Assembly: GCA_030834835.1 (NCBI GenBank)
Contig: JAUQXD010001078.1
Coordinates: forward strand, 1-15,439
Origin: Thermoflexales bacterium
Lineage (GTDB): Bacteria > Chloroflexota > Anaerolineae > Fen-1058
Direction of reading: 5' to 3'
DNA length: 15,439 nt
Shown: positions 1 to 5,865 of the stretch, in pieces
Position numbering within the stretch: the stretch's first letter is position 1
Layout of the letters: each line of letters opens with the position of its first letter
Program-made: the position numbers and the translations under genes
Notes under the pieces: model-generated
What the model was told of the DNA's origin: nothing
Databases searched by the model: none
The model's input: only the letters and a program-made list of their open reading frames with translations

Positions 1-187
1 GACGATACTCGTATTTGTAAATGAGTTCAGCCCAGAATTCAGCACGAACCTTTTCCTCGGGGTCAGACCAGCGTTCGGAATGAGCGGCGGCAATGTAACG
101 AATACGTTGCGTCTTGCCTTCTCCGGTGATTTCTGCATAGCCATCGGCGATGGCTTGTTCGAGATAGGTCTTGGGCTCAGTGGTCAT
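1..187 (-). CDS. N-terminus of a type I restriction-modification-like protein (partial)
   Basis: The ATG at 187 opens a frame that stays open to the window edge (62 codons). The product begins MTTEPKTYLEQAIADGYAEI and continues with a segment containing DPEEKVRAEFWAELIYKYEY. The 'EEKVR.EF...LI.KY.Y' pattern is what I know from the N-terminal region of type I restriction R proteins and of fused N-6 adenine DNA methylases, where it precedes the nuclease-like domain. No catalytic motif lies inside the window, so methylase and restriction subunit cannot be told apart. An AAGGA-like Shine-Dalgarno sequence lies about 12 nt upstream of the ATG, and a good promoter lies 121-150 nt upstream. It is transcribed away from the antitoxin gene to its right. 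The family assignment rests on one conserved block. Confidence 0.6.
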   Translation of the reverse strand, partial: MTTEPKTYLEQAIADGYAEITGEGKTQRIRYIAAAHSERWSDPEEKVRAEFWAELIYKYEYR

Positions 188-307
188 TTGTCAGTTGTCC
201 TTGATTGTTGATTCAATGTTCAAGCGGGGCTTCTTTCACAGTTCACCTTAGCGTGCTGTCTTCCAGGGTTACGAGGCAATGTGAATTGCATGATACGCGA
301 CGAGGCA

Positions 308-337
308 AGTATAGCGCAGAACGAAGGCGGGGGTCAA
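308..337 (-). promoter_or_regulatory. Sigma-70-type promoter for the restriction-modification gene
   Basis: On the minus strand the sequence reads TTGACC, 18 nt spacer, TATACT. Both boxes match the consensus at five of six positions. The predicted start is near position 301, giving a leader of about 114 nt before the ATG at 187. It is divergent from the antitoxin promoter about 100 bp away. Confidence 0.6.
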
Positions 338-412
338 ACGGCGCACGCGGCAGTGAGCTCACGATTCGCGTGACCTATCAGACGCCTAACTTCATCAGCA
401 ACCAGCAGGGGC

Positions 413-441
413 TTTGCGCCATTCAGGCTTATCGCTATAAT
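413..441 (+). promoter_or_regulatory. Probable promoter of the antitoxin gene
   Basis: A perfect TATAAT box lies at 436-441. The -35 region is poor: TTTGCG at 413-418 with a 17-nt spacer, or TTGCGC with 16 nt. The predicted start is near 448, directly in front of a palindrome at 451-462, and leaves a leader of about 79 nt. A weak -35 box next to an operator is what an autoregulated antitoxin promoter would look like. Confidence 0.5.
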
Positions 442-450
442 CGCCGTTAG

Positions 451-462
451 CCTCAAGTGAGG
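451..462. promoter_or_regulatory. Palindromic operator candidate (CCTCA-AG-TGAGG)
   Basis: This is a perfect 5-bp inverted repeat around a 2-bp centre. It begins about 3 bp after the predicted transcription start of the antitoxin gene. Phd/YefM antitoxins bind small palindromes at their own promoters, so autoregulation is the natural guess. The repeat is short and could be chance. Confidence 0.35.
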
Positions 463-526
463 TTGTCGGTTCGGAGCGTGCAGCGTTGGCTAATCATCCA
501 AATAGCACTGAGATTGGCGGTGTGAG

Positions 527-748
527 ATGAAAGTGTATACCTATTCTGAAGCGCGTCAGAAATTGGCGACGCTCCTGGACAAGGCCGCCGAAGAGGGCGA
601 GGTTCGCATTCGACGGCGTGACGGCCAAGTGTTTATCATCAAACCGCAAACGCGCCGGCGCTCGCCGCTGGAGGTTGATGGCCCAGACTTGAAGTTGACG
701 CTGCCGGAGATCCTGCAAAGCATTCAGGAAGGGCGCAAGTCATACTGA
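527..748 (+). CDS. Phd/YefM-type antitoxin without an adjacent toxin
   Basis: The 73-aa product starts MKVYTYSEARQKLATLLDKA and continues through RIRRRDGQVFIIKP. This is the N-terminal DNA-binding fold of Phd/YefM antitoxins: a 'ya.arq.la.lld.a' helix, then a strand 'v.i.rr.g..v.i'. The C-terminal third (about 45-73, with ...LPEILQSIQEGRKSY) would be the flexible toxin-neutralising tail. In this subgroup the partner is often a PIN-domain VapC ribonuclease encoded immediately downstream. Here the only ATG after the stop (752) gives six codons, and no PIN-like frame follows before a strong hairpin at 840-873. It therefore appears to be an orphan antitoxin, either a relic or a solitary regulator or anti-addiction gene. 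The Shine-Dalgarno sequence is weak (GGTGTGAG). Confidence 0.75.
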   Translation: MKVYTYSEARQKLATLLDKAAEEGEVRIRRRDGQVFIIKPQTRRRSPLEVDGPDLKLTLPEILQSIQEGRKSY

Positions 749-839
749 GCTATGACCAGGGGAGTGTCCTAACCGGCTTACAAACGCCGGCTGGCTGATT
801 CGTCTATTCGCTCCGCATATATCGTTGACCGCTATCCGC

Positions 840-873
840 GGCCCATCGTCAGTGAGTTTTCTGACGATGGGCC
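840..873 (+). terminator. Intrinsic terminator-like hairpin after the antitoxin
   Basis: GGCCCATCGTCAG (840-852) and CTGACGATGGGCC (861-873) form a perfect 13-bp stem with an 8-nt loop. The following bases GTTTGTCGTTT are U-rich though interrupted. It lies 91 bp after the antitoxin stop and is oriented to end that transcript. A stem this perfect could also be a transposon-end remnant or operator, but the T-rich 3' side favours termination. Confidence 0.6.
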
Positions 874-1069
874 GTTTGTCGTTTGCCCTGCACCGCGCGC
901 GATCGAGCGATCGGTTGGCGCCTTGCCAGTTCGCCGCTGGCCGGTGTCGTCGTGCCACTTCACTTTGCTGAAGTGTGTCACTGGTCGTCACAGGTTGCTA
1001 CCGGCAACTTCATAGGAGGAACTGGATCACGATTGGAGGAAATAGCTGGACTTGAGCGGAAAATCTTAA
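874..1069. other. Gene-free stretch with small hairpins before the first small membrane gene
   Basis: No convincing gene is seen. Two small perfect stems are present: CACTTCA/TGAAGTG (956-962 with 969-975, 6-nt loop) and GTTGC/GCAAC (994-998 with 1004-1008). They are followed by AGGAGGA at 1014-1020, which looks like a strong Shine-Dalgarno sequence but has no ATG at a usable distance. The frame open from 883 runs into the 1102 gene but has no family-like content before it. A leader RNA for the downstream small gene is possible. Confidence 0.3.
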
Positions 1070-1084
1070 ACCACACCGTGTGGT
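1070..1084. promoter_or_regulatory. 15-bp palindrome in front of the first small membrane gene
   Basis: ACCACAC-C-GTGTGGT is a perfect 7-bp inverted repeat around one base. It ends 6 bp before the GGAGG Shine-Dalgarno sequence at 1091-1095. The single-base centre makes an RNA hairpin unlikely and a dimeric repressor site more likely. No clear promoter boxes are seen around it. Confidence 0.4.
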
Positions 1085-1101
1085 GTTATTGGAGGATAGC
1101 G

Positions 1102-1224
1102 ATGGAGATCCTGTTGGCCGTTGGGATCGGCGTGGTCGTCGTCTGGGTGATCGGCTGGGTGCGTGCAGTCCGGCGCCAGCCCATCAACGATCGACTGAAC
1201 GCCTATTGTCGCCGCACAAATTAA
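1102..1224 (+). CDS. Small single-pass membrane protein A (paralogue of the gene at 1349)
   Basis: The 40-aa product starts MEILLAVGIGVVVVWVIGWV and ends RAVRRQPINDRLNAYCRRTN. Residues 2-20 form one strongly hydrophobic helix. The basic tail (RAVRR) predicts N-out/C-in topology with a charged cytoplasmic end. GGAGG lies 6 nt upstream of the ATG. Its start was chosen over upstream in-frame codons because the 1349 paralogue begins at the same aligned residue with the same spacing. The two proteins share the pattern ME[IL]L..., WVIG[WF][VI]RA.RRQPI[ND]DRL..YC.R. I do not recognise a named family. The tail vaguely recalls the cytoplasmic juxtamembrane part of TadB/TadC-type secretion proteins, but a 40-aa product cannot be one. 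Function unknown. Confidence 0.75.
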   Translation: MEILLAVGIGVVVVWVIGWVRAVRRQPINDRLNAYCRRTN

Positions 1225-1236
1225 CGGTGACGTGAG

Positions 1237-1328
1237 AGGCTCAACGATCGACAGCTTATCCGATCGATGAAGTTGAGCCTACTCATCTGCGCTGGTGCTA
1301 CGCAGCAACGCAGGTGGGTAGGCTCAAC
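1237..1328 (+). promoter_or_regulatory. Two mutually exclusive long RNA stems between the small membrane genes
   Basis: Three related arms occur. AGGCTCAAC (1237-1245) can pair with GTTGAGCCT (1272-1280), extended by GATCG/CGATC (1246-1250 with 1261-1265). The same middle arm, as GTTGAGCCTAC (1272-1282), pairs instead with GTAGGCTCAAC (1318-1328). That second stem continues through 1283-1291 with 1309-1317, giving about 20 consecutive pairs with two G-U wobbles and a 17-nt loop. The second stem ends 8 nt before the GAAAGGA Shine-Dalgarno sequence of the 1349 gene. This is the 1:2 versus 2:3 architecture of attenuators and riboswitches, or of coupling between adjacent genes. No U-tract follows either stem, so control of translation or mRNA stability is more likely than termination. 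The pairing is seen directly; the role is inferred. Confidence 0.6.
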
Positions 1329-1348
1329 TCTAAACGAAAGGATCGGCG

Positions 1349-1477
1349 ATGGAACTCCTATCAATTCTGGTGTCAGGGGCAGTGATCGGCGGTGGGCTGT
1401 GGGTGATCGGCTTCATTCGAGCGGCACGGCGGCAGCCGATTGATGATCGGTTGAAGACTTACTGTCAGCGCCGCTGA
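1349..1477 (+). CDS. Small single-pass membrane protein B (paralogue of the gene at 1102)
   Basis: The 42-aa product starts MELLSILVSGAVIGGGLWVI and ends GFIRAARRQPIDDRLKTYCQRR. Residues 3-23 form one glycine-rich hydrophobic helix. The rest is a basic tail almost identical in pattern to protein A: RA.RRQPI.DRL..YC.RR, with a single cysteine at the same place. GAAAGGA lies 6 nt before the ATG. Two adjacent genes this small sharing about half of their aligned residues show purifying selection on real proteins and a local duplication. It sits between two structured elements (1237-1328 and 1494-1558), which suggests post-transcriptional control. Candidate roles are a membrane-targeting peptide, a type I toxin-like peptide or a small subunit of a membrane complex; none can be chosen from sequence alone. 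Confidence 0.75.
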   Translation: MELLSILVSGAVIGGGLWVIGFIRAARRQPIDDRLKTYCQRR

Positions 1478-1493
1478 TCAGCCTGACCGGGCA

Positions 1494-1558
1494 GTCGGGG
1501 ATCGGCTTCGGCCGATCCGCTAGAGGCGGTGCAATCTGTACCGCCTCTAGTCCCCGGC
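1494..1558 (+). ncRNA. Compact three-way-junction RNA fold or terminator after the small genes
   Basis: Three helices fit together without conflict. The closing stem is G1494-G1500 with C1552-C1558 (7 pairs, one G-U). The second is ATCGGC-TTCG-GCCGAT (1501-1516) with a C(UUCG)G tetraloop. The third is CTAGAGGCGGT/ACCGCCTCTAG (1520-1530 with 1540-1550, 11 perfect pairs, 9-nt loop). Only CCG and one T are unpaired at the junction. It begins 17 nt after the stop of protein B. It may be a 3' mRNA-stabilising or terminating structure or an independent small RNA; there is no U-run to make it a classical terminator. Confidence 0.5.
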
Positions 1559-1932
1559 GTCGTAATGGATAACGGTTTTGCGCATCATCAAACTCTGAAG
1601 GTCGGATCTCACAGATTTAGAGGCTGAATACACCGCCCAGTCTAGCCCACGGCACCAGCCGGTCGAGCTATCTGTTCAGCAGCGCGCGAGATCTTCGTCG
1701 ACAAATGCTCGTGAAAGCACGTCCGTGGAAGAGACGGAGCAGCTGCATCATGAGTGTGGCGTCACAAATCAGCAACTTCTTAAGCAGGCATAACCTCATG
1801 GCTTGCCTACAGGCATTACTATAACGCAACCGTCACTTGATGTCGGCGGCTTCGATCGCACCGCGCATGTTCTACATCGCACCTGCATCCGCGCCGTGGA
1901 AAGATGTCATCGCACCTTCGCAAAGCCAGTTG
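1559..1932. other. Gene-free stretch between the small genes and the polymerase
   Basis: Stop codons interrupt all frames and I find no gene, RNA gene or promoter with confidence. ATCGCACC occurs three times (1855, 1876, 1909), with spacings of 21 and 33 bp; this is too irregular to call an iteron array. A 7-bp stem CAAAGCC/GGCTTTG (1921-1927 with 1939-1945) spans the polymerase stop codon. It lacks a T-tract, so a terminator for the polymerase unit is not evident. Confidence 0.3.
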
Positions 1933-4230
1933 TTAGTCGGCTTTGGCAGATTTGCATGGGTTGACAGGCGCGAACCAGTCTAGCGGGATCTGCCAGACCC
2001 ATGGCTGGGTGGGAGTCTGAGCAACCTTTTGTTCGATCTGTTCCTGATCGATACCGGCCGGCTGCAAAATCGTCGCCATGGCCCGCAGCAGCAACTCCGC
2101 GTATTTTTCGACATCGTAGCCGTACGAAGCATCCATGAGATCGACTGGCCGGGCCCGAGCATGAGGATCACGTGCTTGCGCGTCGGTGATGACGTAGCGG
2201 ATGGATTCGCCGGGATGCAGGTGTACCCCGCGCTGGCTCAACTGCCGCGCCACAACCGCATTCAGGGTGTTGTGCCGATACGCTTGCGGGTCACGTGTCA
2301 GGCGATAGGTGAGGGCCAGATCGTGATAATCCACCTGTTGTGCTCGCAACTCGGCCAGGCGCTCACGGATGAGATCGATGACCTGCGGCACTTGATCGAA
2401 GAACTCCTTTCGAGTGTGGGCGACGGACAGCACATCGATGGCTTGCTGCTGCACAGCCTTGATCCACGGCGCCGTATCGCCGCGGCGCAACTCGATCCCG
2501 CGGGTCTTGATTGCCCCGTTCCGAAAGACGCCGAAGTAGCGATTGGGCACGCCGATCTTTTCATGCTCCCGCGCTGGCAGAAAAGCCACCCAGTCGTAAA
2601 CGCCTTCCAGCGCGATGGGCACCCCCGTTTTTTCGGTGATCTCGGCCAGCAATGGCGGATACTCGTCGTCGTGAGAATTTCTTTTCTTGATCCAGAGCGA
2701 ATCGATCAGCAGATGTAGAACATCAAAGCCATGGTCTTCGACGATTTCTTTCGCCTGGATGAGCACCGCGCGACCATAGGCCGTGATCGCTTCATGCGCC
2801 TCGATCTTGCCAAAGCGCGCATTCTTGTAGCCGGTATACCCAAAGCATGTGACGAGCAGCCCTTTGATGGCCTGCGAGCGCTGCCGGTAGATTTCCTGGC
2901 GCGGGCCGGCCGCCAGTTCTTTCGCCCCCAGCTTATAGCGAATGCGCTTGGCAACGAGCGGCTCCAGAGATTCAGGAATCAGCCCGCGCTGGTGGGTGCA
3001 GATCGAATAACCGATGTCCGGCACCACCGAGTTGTGACAGCAGGGGCAGTTGATGGTCTCCGGGCTGATGTTGAATTTCGCCATGATGAACGGATACATC
3101 GAGACAAAGTCGATCTCGGCGACGTTCTCATGCAGGCCCACGATCGGCCGATAAGTCAGCCCGCCCTTATCGGTGAGGATGAGCTCGCCCGCGCTTTTGA
3201 AATCCTCGGCTTCGCGTTTGTAGTAGGGGATCAGGATTTTTCGGCGATAAGCCGTCGCCGCTTCGATCGCCGAAATGCCGGTGCCCGTTGACGTGCGGGC
3301 CACTTTCTGCACGTTGAGGCCGGTGAGCCGCGCCAACTCGAAGATGCCATCCAGCCAGTAGTCACCCATCCGAAAGGCATTGTGCAGATCGATGTGCCAG
3401 CGTCCGAACAGGAGGTGCGAGGCCGAGCGATAGACGATGCGTCCATAGGAAGCGTAGGAGTAGGCCTGCCTGGAAAGGGGCGCTTGCTTCGGATCGCGGT
3501 TGAGCGGCAGGTGCATGCCATAGCGATTGGCTAACTGGATCAGTTGCGGAAGAATAAAGGAATCGCCATATTCCGAAATCAACAGATCGGGATCATACTT
3601 CTGCAAGAGTCTATTCAGCGTCCTGAGTAATTCGCGTGGATCGCTCGTGTCCAGGACACACACGCGATCTTCCGTGTGTATCTCCAGTTCGCCGCGAAAC
3701 TCGTGAGTCGGATTCGCAGCTTGCCCGGCAAGGCGCACCGACATCGTTCTTAAGGGCGGCAGCCGATACTCCAAATCCCAGCATGAGTCCTTGACCTCCA
3801 GAGCGTTTATCCAGCCGGCCGCATTCGTTTGAATCTCACAGTAGGCCAGGGGAAACAGGCCCTTCTCGAAATAGTAGAACTGGGCCGGTGAGAGATCGGC
3901 GTTGTAGTAGGTCAGTGCCGGTCGGAAGGTTCGCACGCGCGCAAAAATCGAGGCGAACAGCAGCGGGCGCAGGACCTGGACTTCGAGTAGCGTAAGGTCG
4001 CGGCGTAGAAAGAGATCGTGCCGTTCCGCGCGGCGCAGTCGGACCGGCAAATGTGCGGCGGACAGCATGACACAGACCGCGTGCAAGTCCGCGTGAGAGC
4101 CAAAGACAAAGAACGACGGTGCGACCGTATCGCGCAATTGATGCGCGACGCCTGCCGTGTCAATAACCCACACCACCAGCCCTTGTTCATCGGCATAGAC
4201 GTCAAAGATCCAACCATTGATCCGATTCAA
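1933..4230 (-). CDS. Family B DNA polymerase, exonuclease residues degenerate
   Basis: The 765-aa template-dependent polymerase has motif A DFVSMYP at 374-380. Motif B is replaced by K456..VTCFGY, without the usual Asn-Ser. Motif C is LLIDSLWIK, with D510 only. The thumb block RYFGV...IKTRGIELRR lies at 564-583. A CPCC...C cluster (395-411) after motif A may bind zinc. In canonical enzymes motif C is YGDTDS; here the first Asp is Leu and the second, the conserved metal ligand in RB69-type enzymes, is kept. In the 3'-5' exonuclease region, DPDLLISEYGDSFILP (213-228) replaces DPD...N..FD.P, so the ExoII Asp is Ile. No FD.E ExoI motif is found; MSVRLAG (163-169) occupies its place. I infer a non-proofreading polymerase suited to repair, translesion or element replication. 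The start is TTG at 4230, because the frame has a stop just upstream; it overlaps the preceding gene by 29 nt, implying translational coupling. Confidence 0.88.
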   Translation of the reverse strand: MNRINGWIFDVYADEQGLVVWVIDTAGVAHQLRDTVAPSFFVFGSHADLHAVCVMLSAAHLPVRLRRAERHDLFLRRDLTLLEVQVLRPLLFASIFARVRTFRPALTYYNADLSPAQFYYFEKGLFPLAYCEIQTNAAGWINALEVKDSCWDLEYRLPPLRTMSVRLAGQAANPTHEFRGELEIHTEDRVCVLDTSDPRELLRTLNRLLQKYDPDLLISEYGDSFILPQLIQLANRYGMHLPLNRDPKQAPLSRQAYSYASYGRIVYRSASHLLFGRWHIDLHNAFRMGDYWLDGIFELARLTGLNVQKVARTSTGTGISAIEAATAYRRKILIPYYKREAEDFKSAGELILTDKGGLTYRPIVGLHENVAEIDFVSMYPFIMAKFNISPETINCPCCHNSVVPDIGYSICTHQRGLIPESLEPLVAKRIRYKLGAKELAAGPRQEIYRQRSQAIKGLLVTCFGYTGYKNARFGKIEAHEAITAYGRAVLIQAKEIVEDHGFDVLHLLIDSLWIKKRNSHDDEYPPLLAEITEKTGVPIALEGVYDWVAFLPAREHEKIGVPNRYFGVFRNGAIKTRGIELRRGDTAPWIKAVQQQAIDVLSVAHTRKEFFDQVPQVIDLIRERLAELRAQQVDYHDLALTYRLTRDPQAYRHNTLNAVVARQLSQRGVHLHPGESIRYVITDAQARDPHARARPVDLMDASYGYDVEKYAELLLRAMATILQPAGIDQEQIEQKVAQTPTQPWVWQIPLDWFAPVNPCKSAKAD

Positions 4231-4492
4231 GGCCCTGTTGCTCCAGGAGAAATTGGATCACTTTCTGCTGATGCAGAATCAACTTGTGCTGTTCCAGCAG
4301 CATCGCAAAGAACATGATCGTCTGTGGTTCAGCCGTACCCGAATAGGCTAACGGCGCGATGTGAAATTGCGCCAGAGCAAACAGATCCGCAAACGCCTCC
4401 TGATCAGATTTACGGAGCGCGCTAAAGAACTTCGCCAGTTCCTGTTGTTGGAACCGGATCAATTGTGTGGCGGTTTCATTGGTGCGCCCCAT
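4202..4492 (-). CDS. Small helical protein between RecA-like protein and PolB
   Basis: The 96-aa product starts MGRTNETATQLIRFQQQELA. It is Gln/Leu-rich and predicted almost wholly helical, with possible coiled-coil stretches at 8-30 and 62-90 (LLEQHKLILHQQKVIQFLLE). There is no signal peptide, cysteine cluster or recognisable catalytic motif. The ATG follows the stop of the upstream gene by one base (TAA-T-ATG), and its own end overlaps the polymerase start by 29 nt. Such tight packing suggests stoichiometric co-production, for example an adaptor linking the RecA-like protein to the polymerase. I do not recognise the family; the role is inferred from position. Confidence 0.7.
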   Translation of the reverse strand: MGRTNETATQLIRFQQQELAKFFSALRKSDQEAFADLFALAQFHIAPLAYSGTAEPQTIMFFAMLLEQHKLILHQQKVIQFLLEQQGLESDQWLDL

Positions 4493-4493
4493 A

Positions 4494-5063
4494 TTATTTC
4501 CCGGCCTTGAGTCTTAACGGGATTTGCGTGGGTGATTGGAAATCCGGCTCGAGTTGCGTGACCTGGACAAAATCGGCCTGCTGCATGAGGGTCTGGATAA
4601 GCCCCTGGCGGTTGCGCGCTTTTGACGACGGTGGGCGAACAGTCACTAGAACCAGCCGCTGTTTAGATAGCGACTTGAGGCGAGCAATCACCTCCTGGAG
4701 CAGTCGCTGCGCTTCGGACCAGGCCACGTCTTCATCGTAGAACGTTCCCAGCAGCCCCAGGCAAACTATACCGGCACAGTTGACGCCGACACAGCCGGCC
4801 GTATCCACCTGTCGGCTTAAGCGCTCCACGATTGTCGCGATCTGATAACAGGTAAAGGCGCGCGACACCTGCACCTGTGCAAGGGCCAGGCGTGGATCGA
4901 GACTCATGACACGTGCGTAGCGCGCAATGAGATAGGAGCGAAACGAGTTATCGCCGTCCACGACATACAGGGGGCTGCCCAGGCCGGCCAGCCGTGCGAT
5001 CGGCTTGAAGACCAGCTCGCTCGGGATTTCGGTGCCGCAGAGGAGAGCAAGACCATTTTTCAT
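4494..5063 (-). CDS. RecA/Rad51-like core protein without a recognisable Walker A motif
   Basis: The 189-aa product starts MKNGLALLCGTEIPSELVFK. Four features resemble the RecA/RadA ATPase core: a hydrophobic strand followed by a loop where the P-loop should be; SPLYVVDGDNSFRSY (30-44); the block VSRAFTCYQIATIVERL (66-82), like the 'arA...q...ll..l' segment of RadA/Rad51; and two further hydrophobic strands, GIVCLGLLGTFYDED (about 98-112) and RLVLVTVRPP. A GxxxxGK[ST] motif is absent (GTEIPSEL at 10-17), so ATP hydrolysis is doubtful. ImuA-type RecA-like proteins partner translesion polymerases in mutasome cassettes and offer a functional analogy, not a demonstrated homology. The start ATG has no good Shine-Dalgarno sequence. 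It is first in a coupled unit with the 96-aa protein and PolB. Confidence 0.6.
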   Translation of the reverse strand: MKNGLALLCGTEIPSELVFKPIARLAGLGSPLYVVDGDNSFRSYLIARYARVMSLDPRLALAQVQVSRAFTCYQIATIVERLSRQVDTAGCVGVNCAGIVCLGLLGTFYDEDVAWSEAQRLLQEVIARLKSLSKQRLVLVTVRPPSSKARNRQGLIQTLMQQADFVQVTQLEPDFQSPTQIPLRLKAGK

Positions 5064-5219
5064 ACGAACAATCTAGCACAGACTGAGCGCGCACACACTC
5101 AGCTTGAGTAGGGAAAAGGCGGGGATCAGGCCTGTACAAAGGTAGGGGAGTCAAACAAAGACGGCGTGAAAGTGAACGACGGCGGCTTAAGCGGGCCATC
5201 ATCTCGTTGAGGCGGACAA

Positions 5220-5579
5220 TTATTCAAGCATCGTCCATTCTCGAGAACCGCCGGGGGGCAGGGTGGCTAATAAGGCCAGCAGCTGCCGGCTCGATTGAAC
5301 TTCAAATTTTCCCAGGATGTTGGTCATGTTCCACTTGACCGTGGTGACGGCAATCCCTAACTCTTGAGCGATTTCTTTGTTCGAGTACCCTTTGCGGAGT
5401 AGGCGCACGATTTCGACCTCGCGCGGTGTTAAGTCGGGGACCGACCTGGTCAATTTCATTTGATATTGCGTAGCCGGCGCGTCCAAGGTAACAATACGTG
5501 TTGGGCTTGTGGTTTCTGCGTCCGACCGCCTACGTTTGTTGCCTTGAGACACTCTCTGAAGCCACTGTCGTAGTGACAC
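5220..5579 (-). CDS. Stand-alone LuxR/GerE-type transcriptional regulator
   Basis: The 119-aa protein has a C-terminal LuxR helix-turn-helix at about 50-107: LTPREVEIVRLL..G.SN.EIA..L.I...TVK....NI..K. The N-terminal 49 residues are basic and low-complexity, with no receiver or ligand-binding domain, so it resembles a bare DNA-binding module. I chose the GTG at 5579, not the TTG at 5618, for two reasons. The TTG lies upstream of the predicted transcription start, and the GTG has GAAGGGGG a few bases before it. It precedes the RecA-like/small/PolB unit on the same strand by 156 bp and is a plausible regulator of that unit and of itself. In the recognition helix, TTVKWNMTNI has Trp-Asn where the common pattern is K.H...I. 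Confidence 0.85.
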   Translation of the reverse strand: MSLRQWLQRVSQGNKRRRSDAETTSPTRIVTLDAPATQYQMKLTRSVPDLTPREVEIVRLLRKGYSNKEIAQELGIAVTTVKWNMTNILGKFEVQSSRQLLALLATLPPGGSREWTMLE

Positions 5580-5581
5580 AG

Positions 5582-5601
5582 CGCCCCCTTCTTGTGGGGC
5601 G
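5582..5601 (-). promoter_or_regulatory. Inverted repeat overlapping transcription start and ribosome binding site
   Basis: On the minus strand CGCCCC-(8 nt)-GGGGCG forms a perfect 6-bp inverted repeat. The predicted transcription start (about 5597) lies inside its first arm and the Shine-Dalgarno G-run lies in its second. Because most of the first arm would be only partly transcribed, an operator for the regulator itself is more likely than a full RNA hairpin. Confidence 0.35.
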
Positions 5602-5603
5602 GC

Positions 5604-5632
5604 ATTATATACGCACAAATGTTCTATGTCAA
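5604..5632 (-). promoter_or_regulatory. Consensus sigma-70 promoter of the LuxR-type regulator
   Basis: The minus strand reads TTGACA, 17 nt, TATAAT: a perfect match to the consensus in both boxes with ideal spacing. The predicted start is near 5597, leaving an 18-nt leader. It is the strongest promoter in the window by sequence. A gene with such a promoter normally needs repression, in line with the inverted repeat at its start site. Confidence 0.85.
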
Positions 5633-5865
5633 GGTTTGAATTTGGTTTGAGAGTGGGTCGGCGGCAAAACTTACCTTTTTGCCCTTGTATACTAAGTCAC
5701 TTGACCAGCGCGAGCTGGCTGATAATCTCCGTAGAAGCTGAGACCGACGTTGTTGTCCTTGTAAGGCGTTTCGTATGTAGGCAAATGATGGACGGTGCGG
5801 GCGACACATGTGCCGACTGCGCGACCGCAGTGCGATGTTCTGTGGATGGCAGCGACCTGCACCTG

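Noticed and set aside
205..450. Open frame of 81 codons on the plus strand
   Set aside because: It runs across two divergent promoters, has no ribosome binding site and its product resembles nothing; better read as the intergenic control region.
1014..1026. AGGAGGAACTGGATCAC resembling the 3' end of 16S rRNA
   Set aside because: Surrounding sequence does not match rRNA; a chance resemblance around a ribosome-binding-site-like run.
883..1101. N-terminal extension of small membrane protein A
   Set aside because: The paralogue at 1349 aligns from the 1102 Met onward, and GGAGG is correctly spaced only for 1102.
1855..1916. Three copies of ATCGCACC as an iteron array
   Set aside because: Spacing (21 and 33 bp) is irregular and the copies are only 8 bp; too weak for an origin.
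2029..3291. Long plus-strand frames (229 and 186 codons) opposite the polymerase
   Set aside because: They are antisense shadows of a gene with clear polymerase motifs and show no domain signatures.
4948..5202. 84-codon minus-strand frame overlapping the start of the RecA-like gene
   Set aside because: Arginine-rich, no ribosome binding site, and overlaps a better-supported gene by more than 100 bp.
5580..5618. Upstream TTG start for the LuxR-type regulator
   Set aside because: It lies inside the consensus promoter, upstream of the predicted transcription start.
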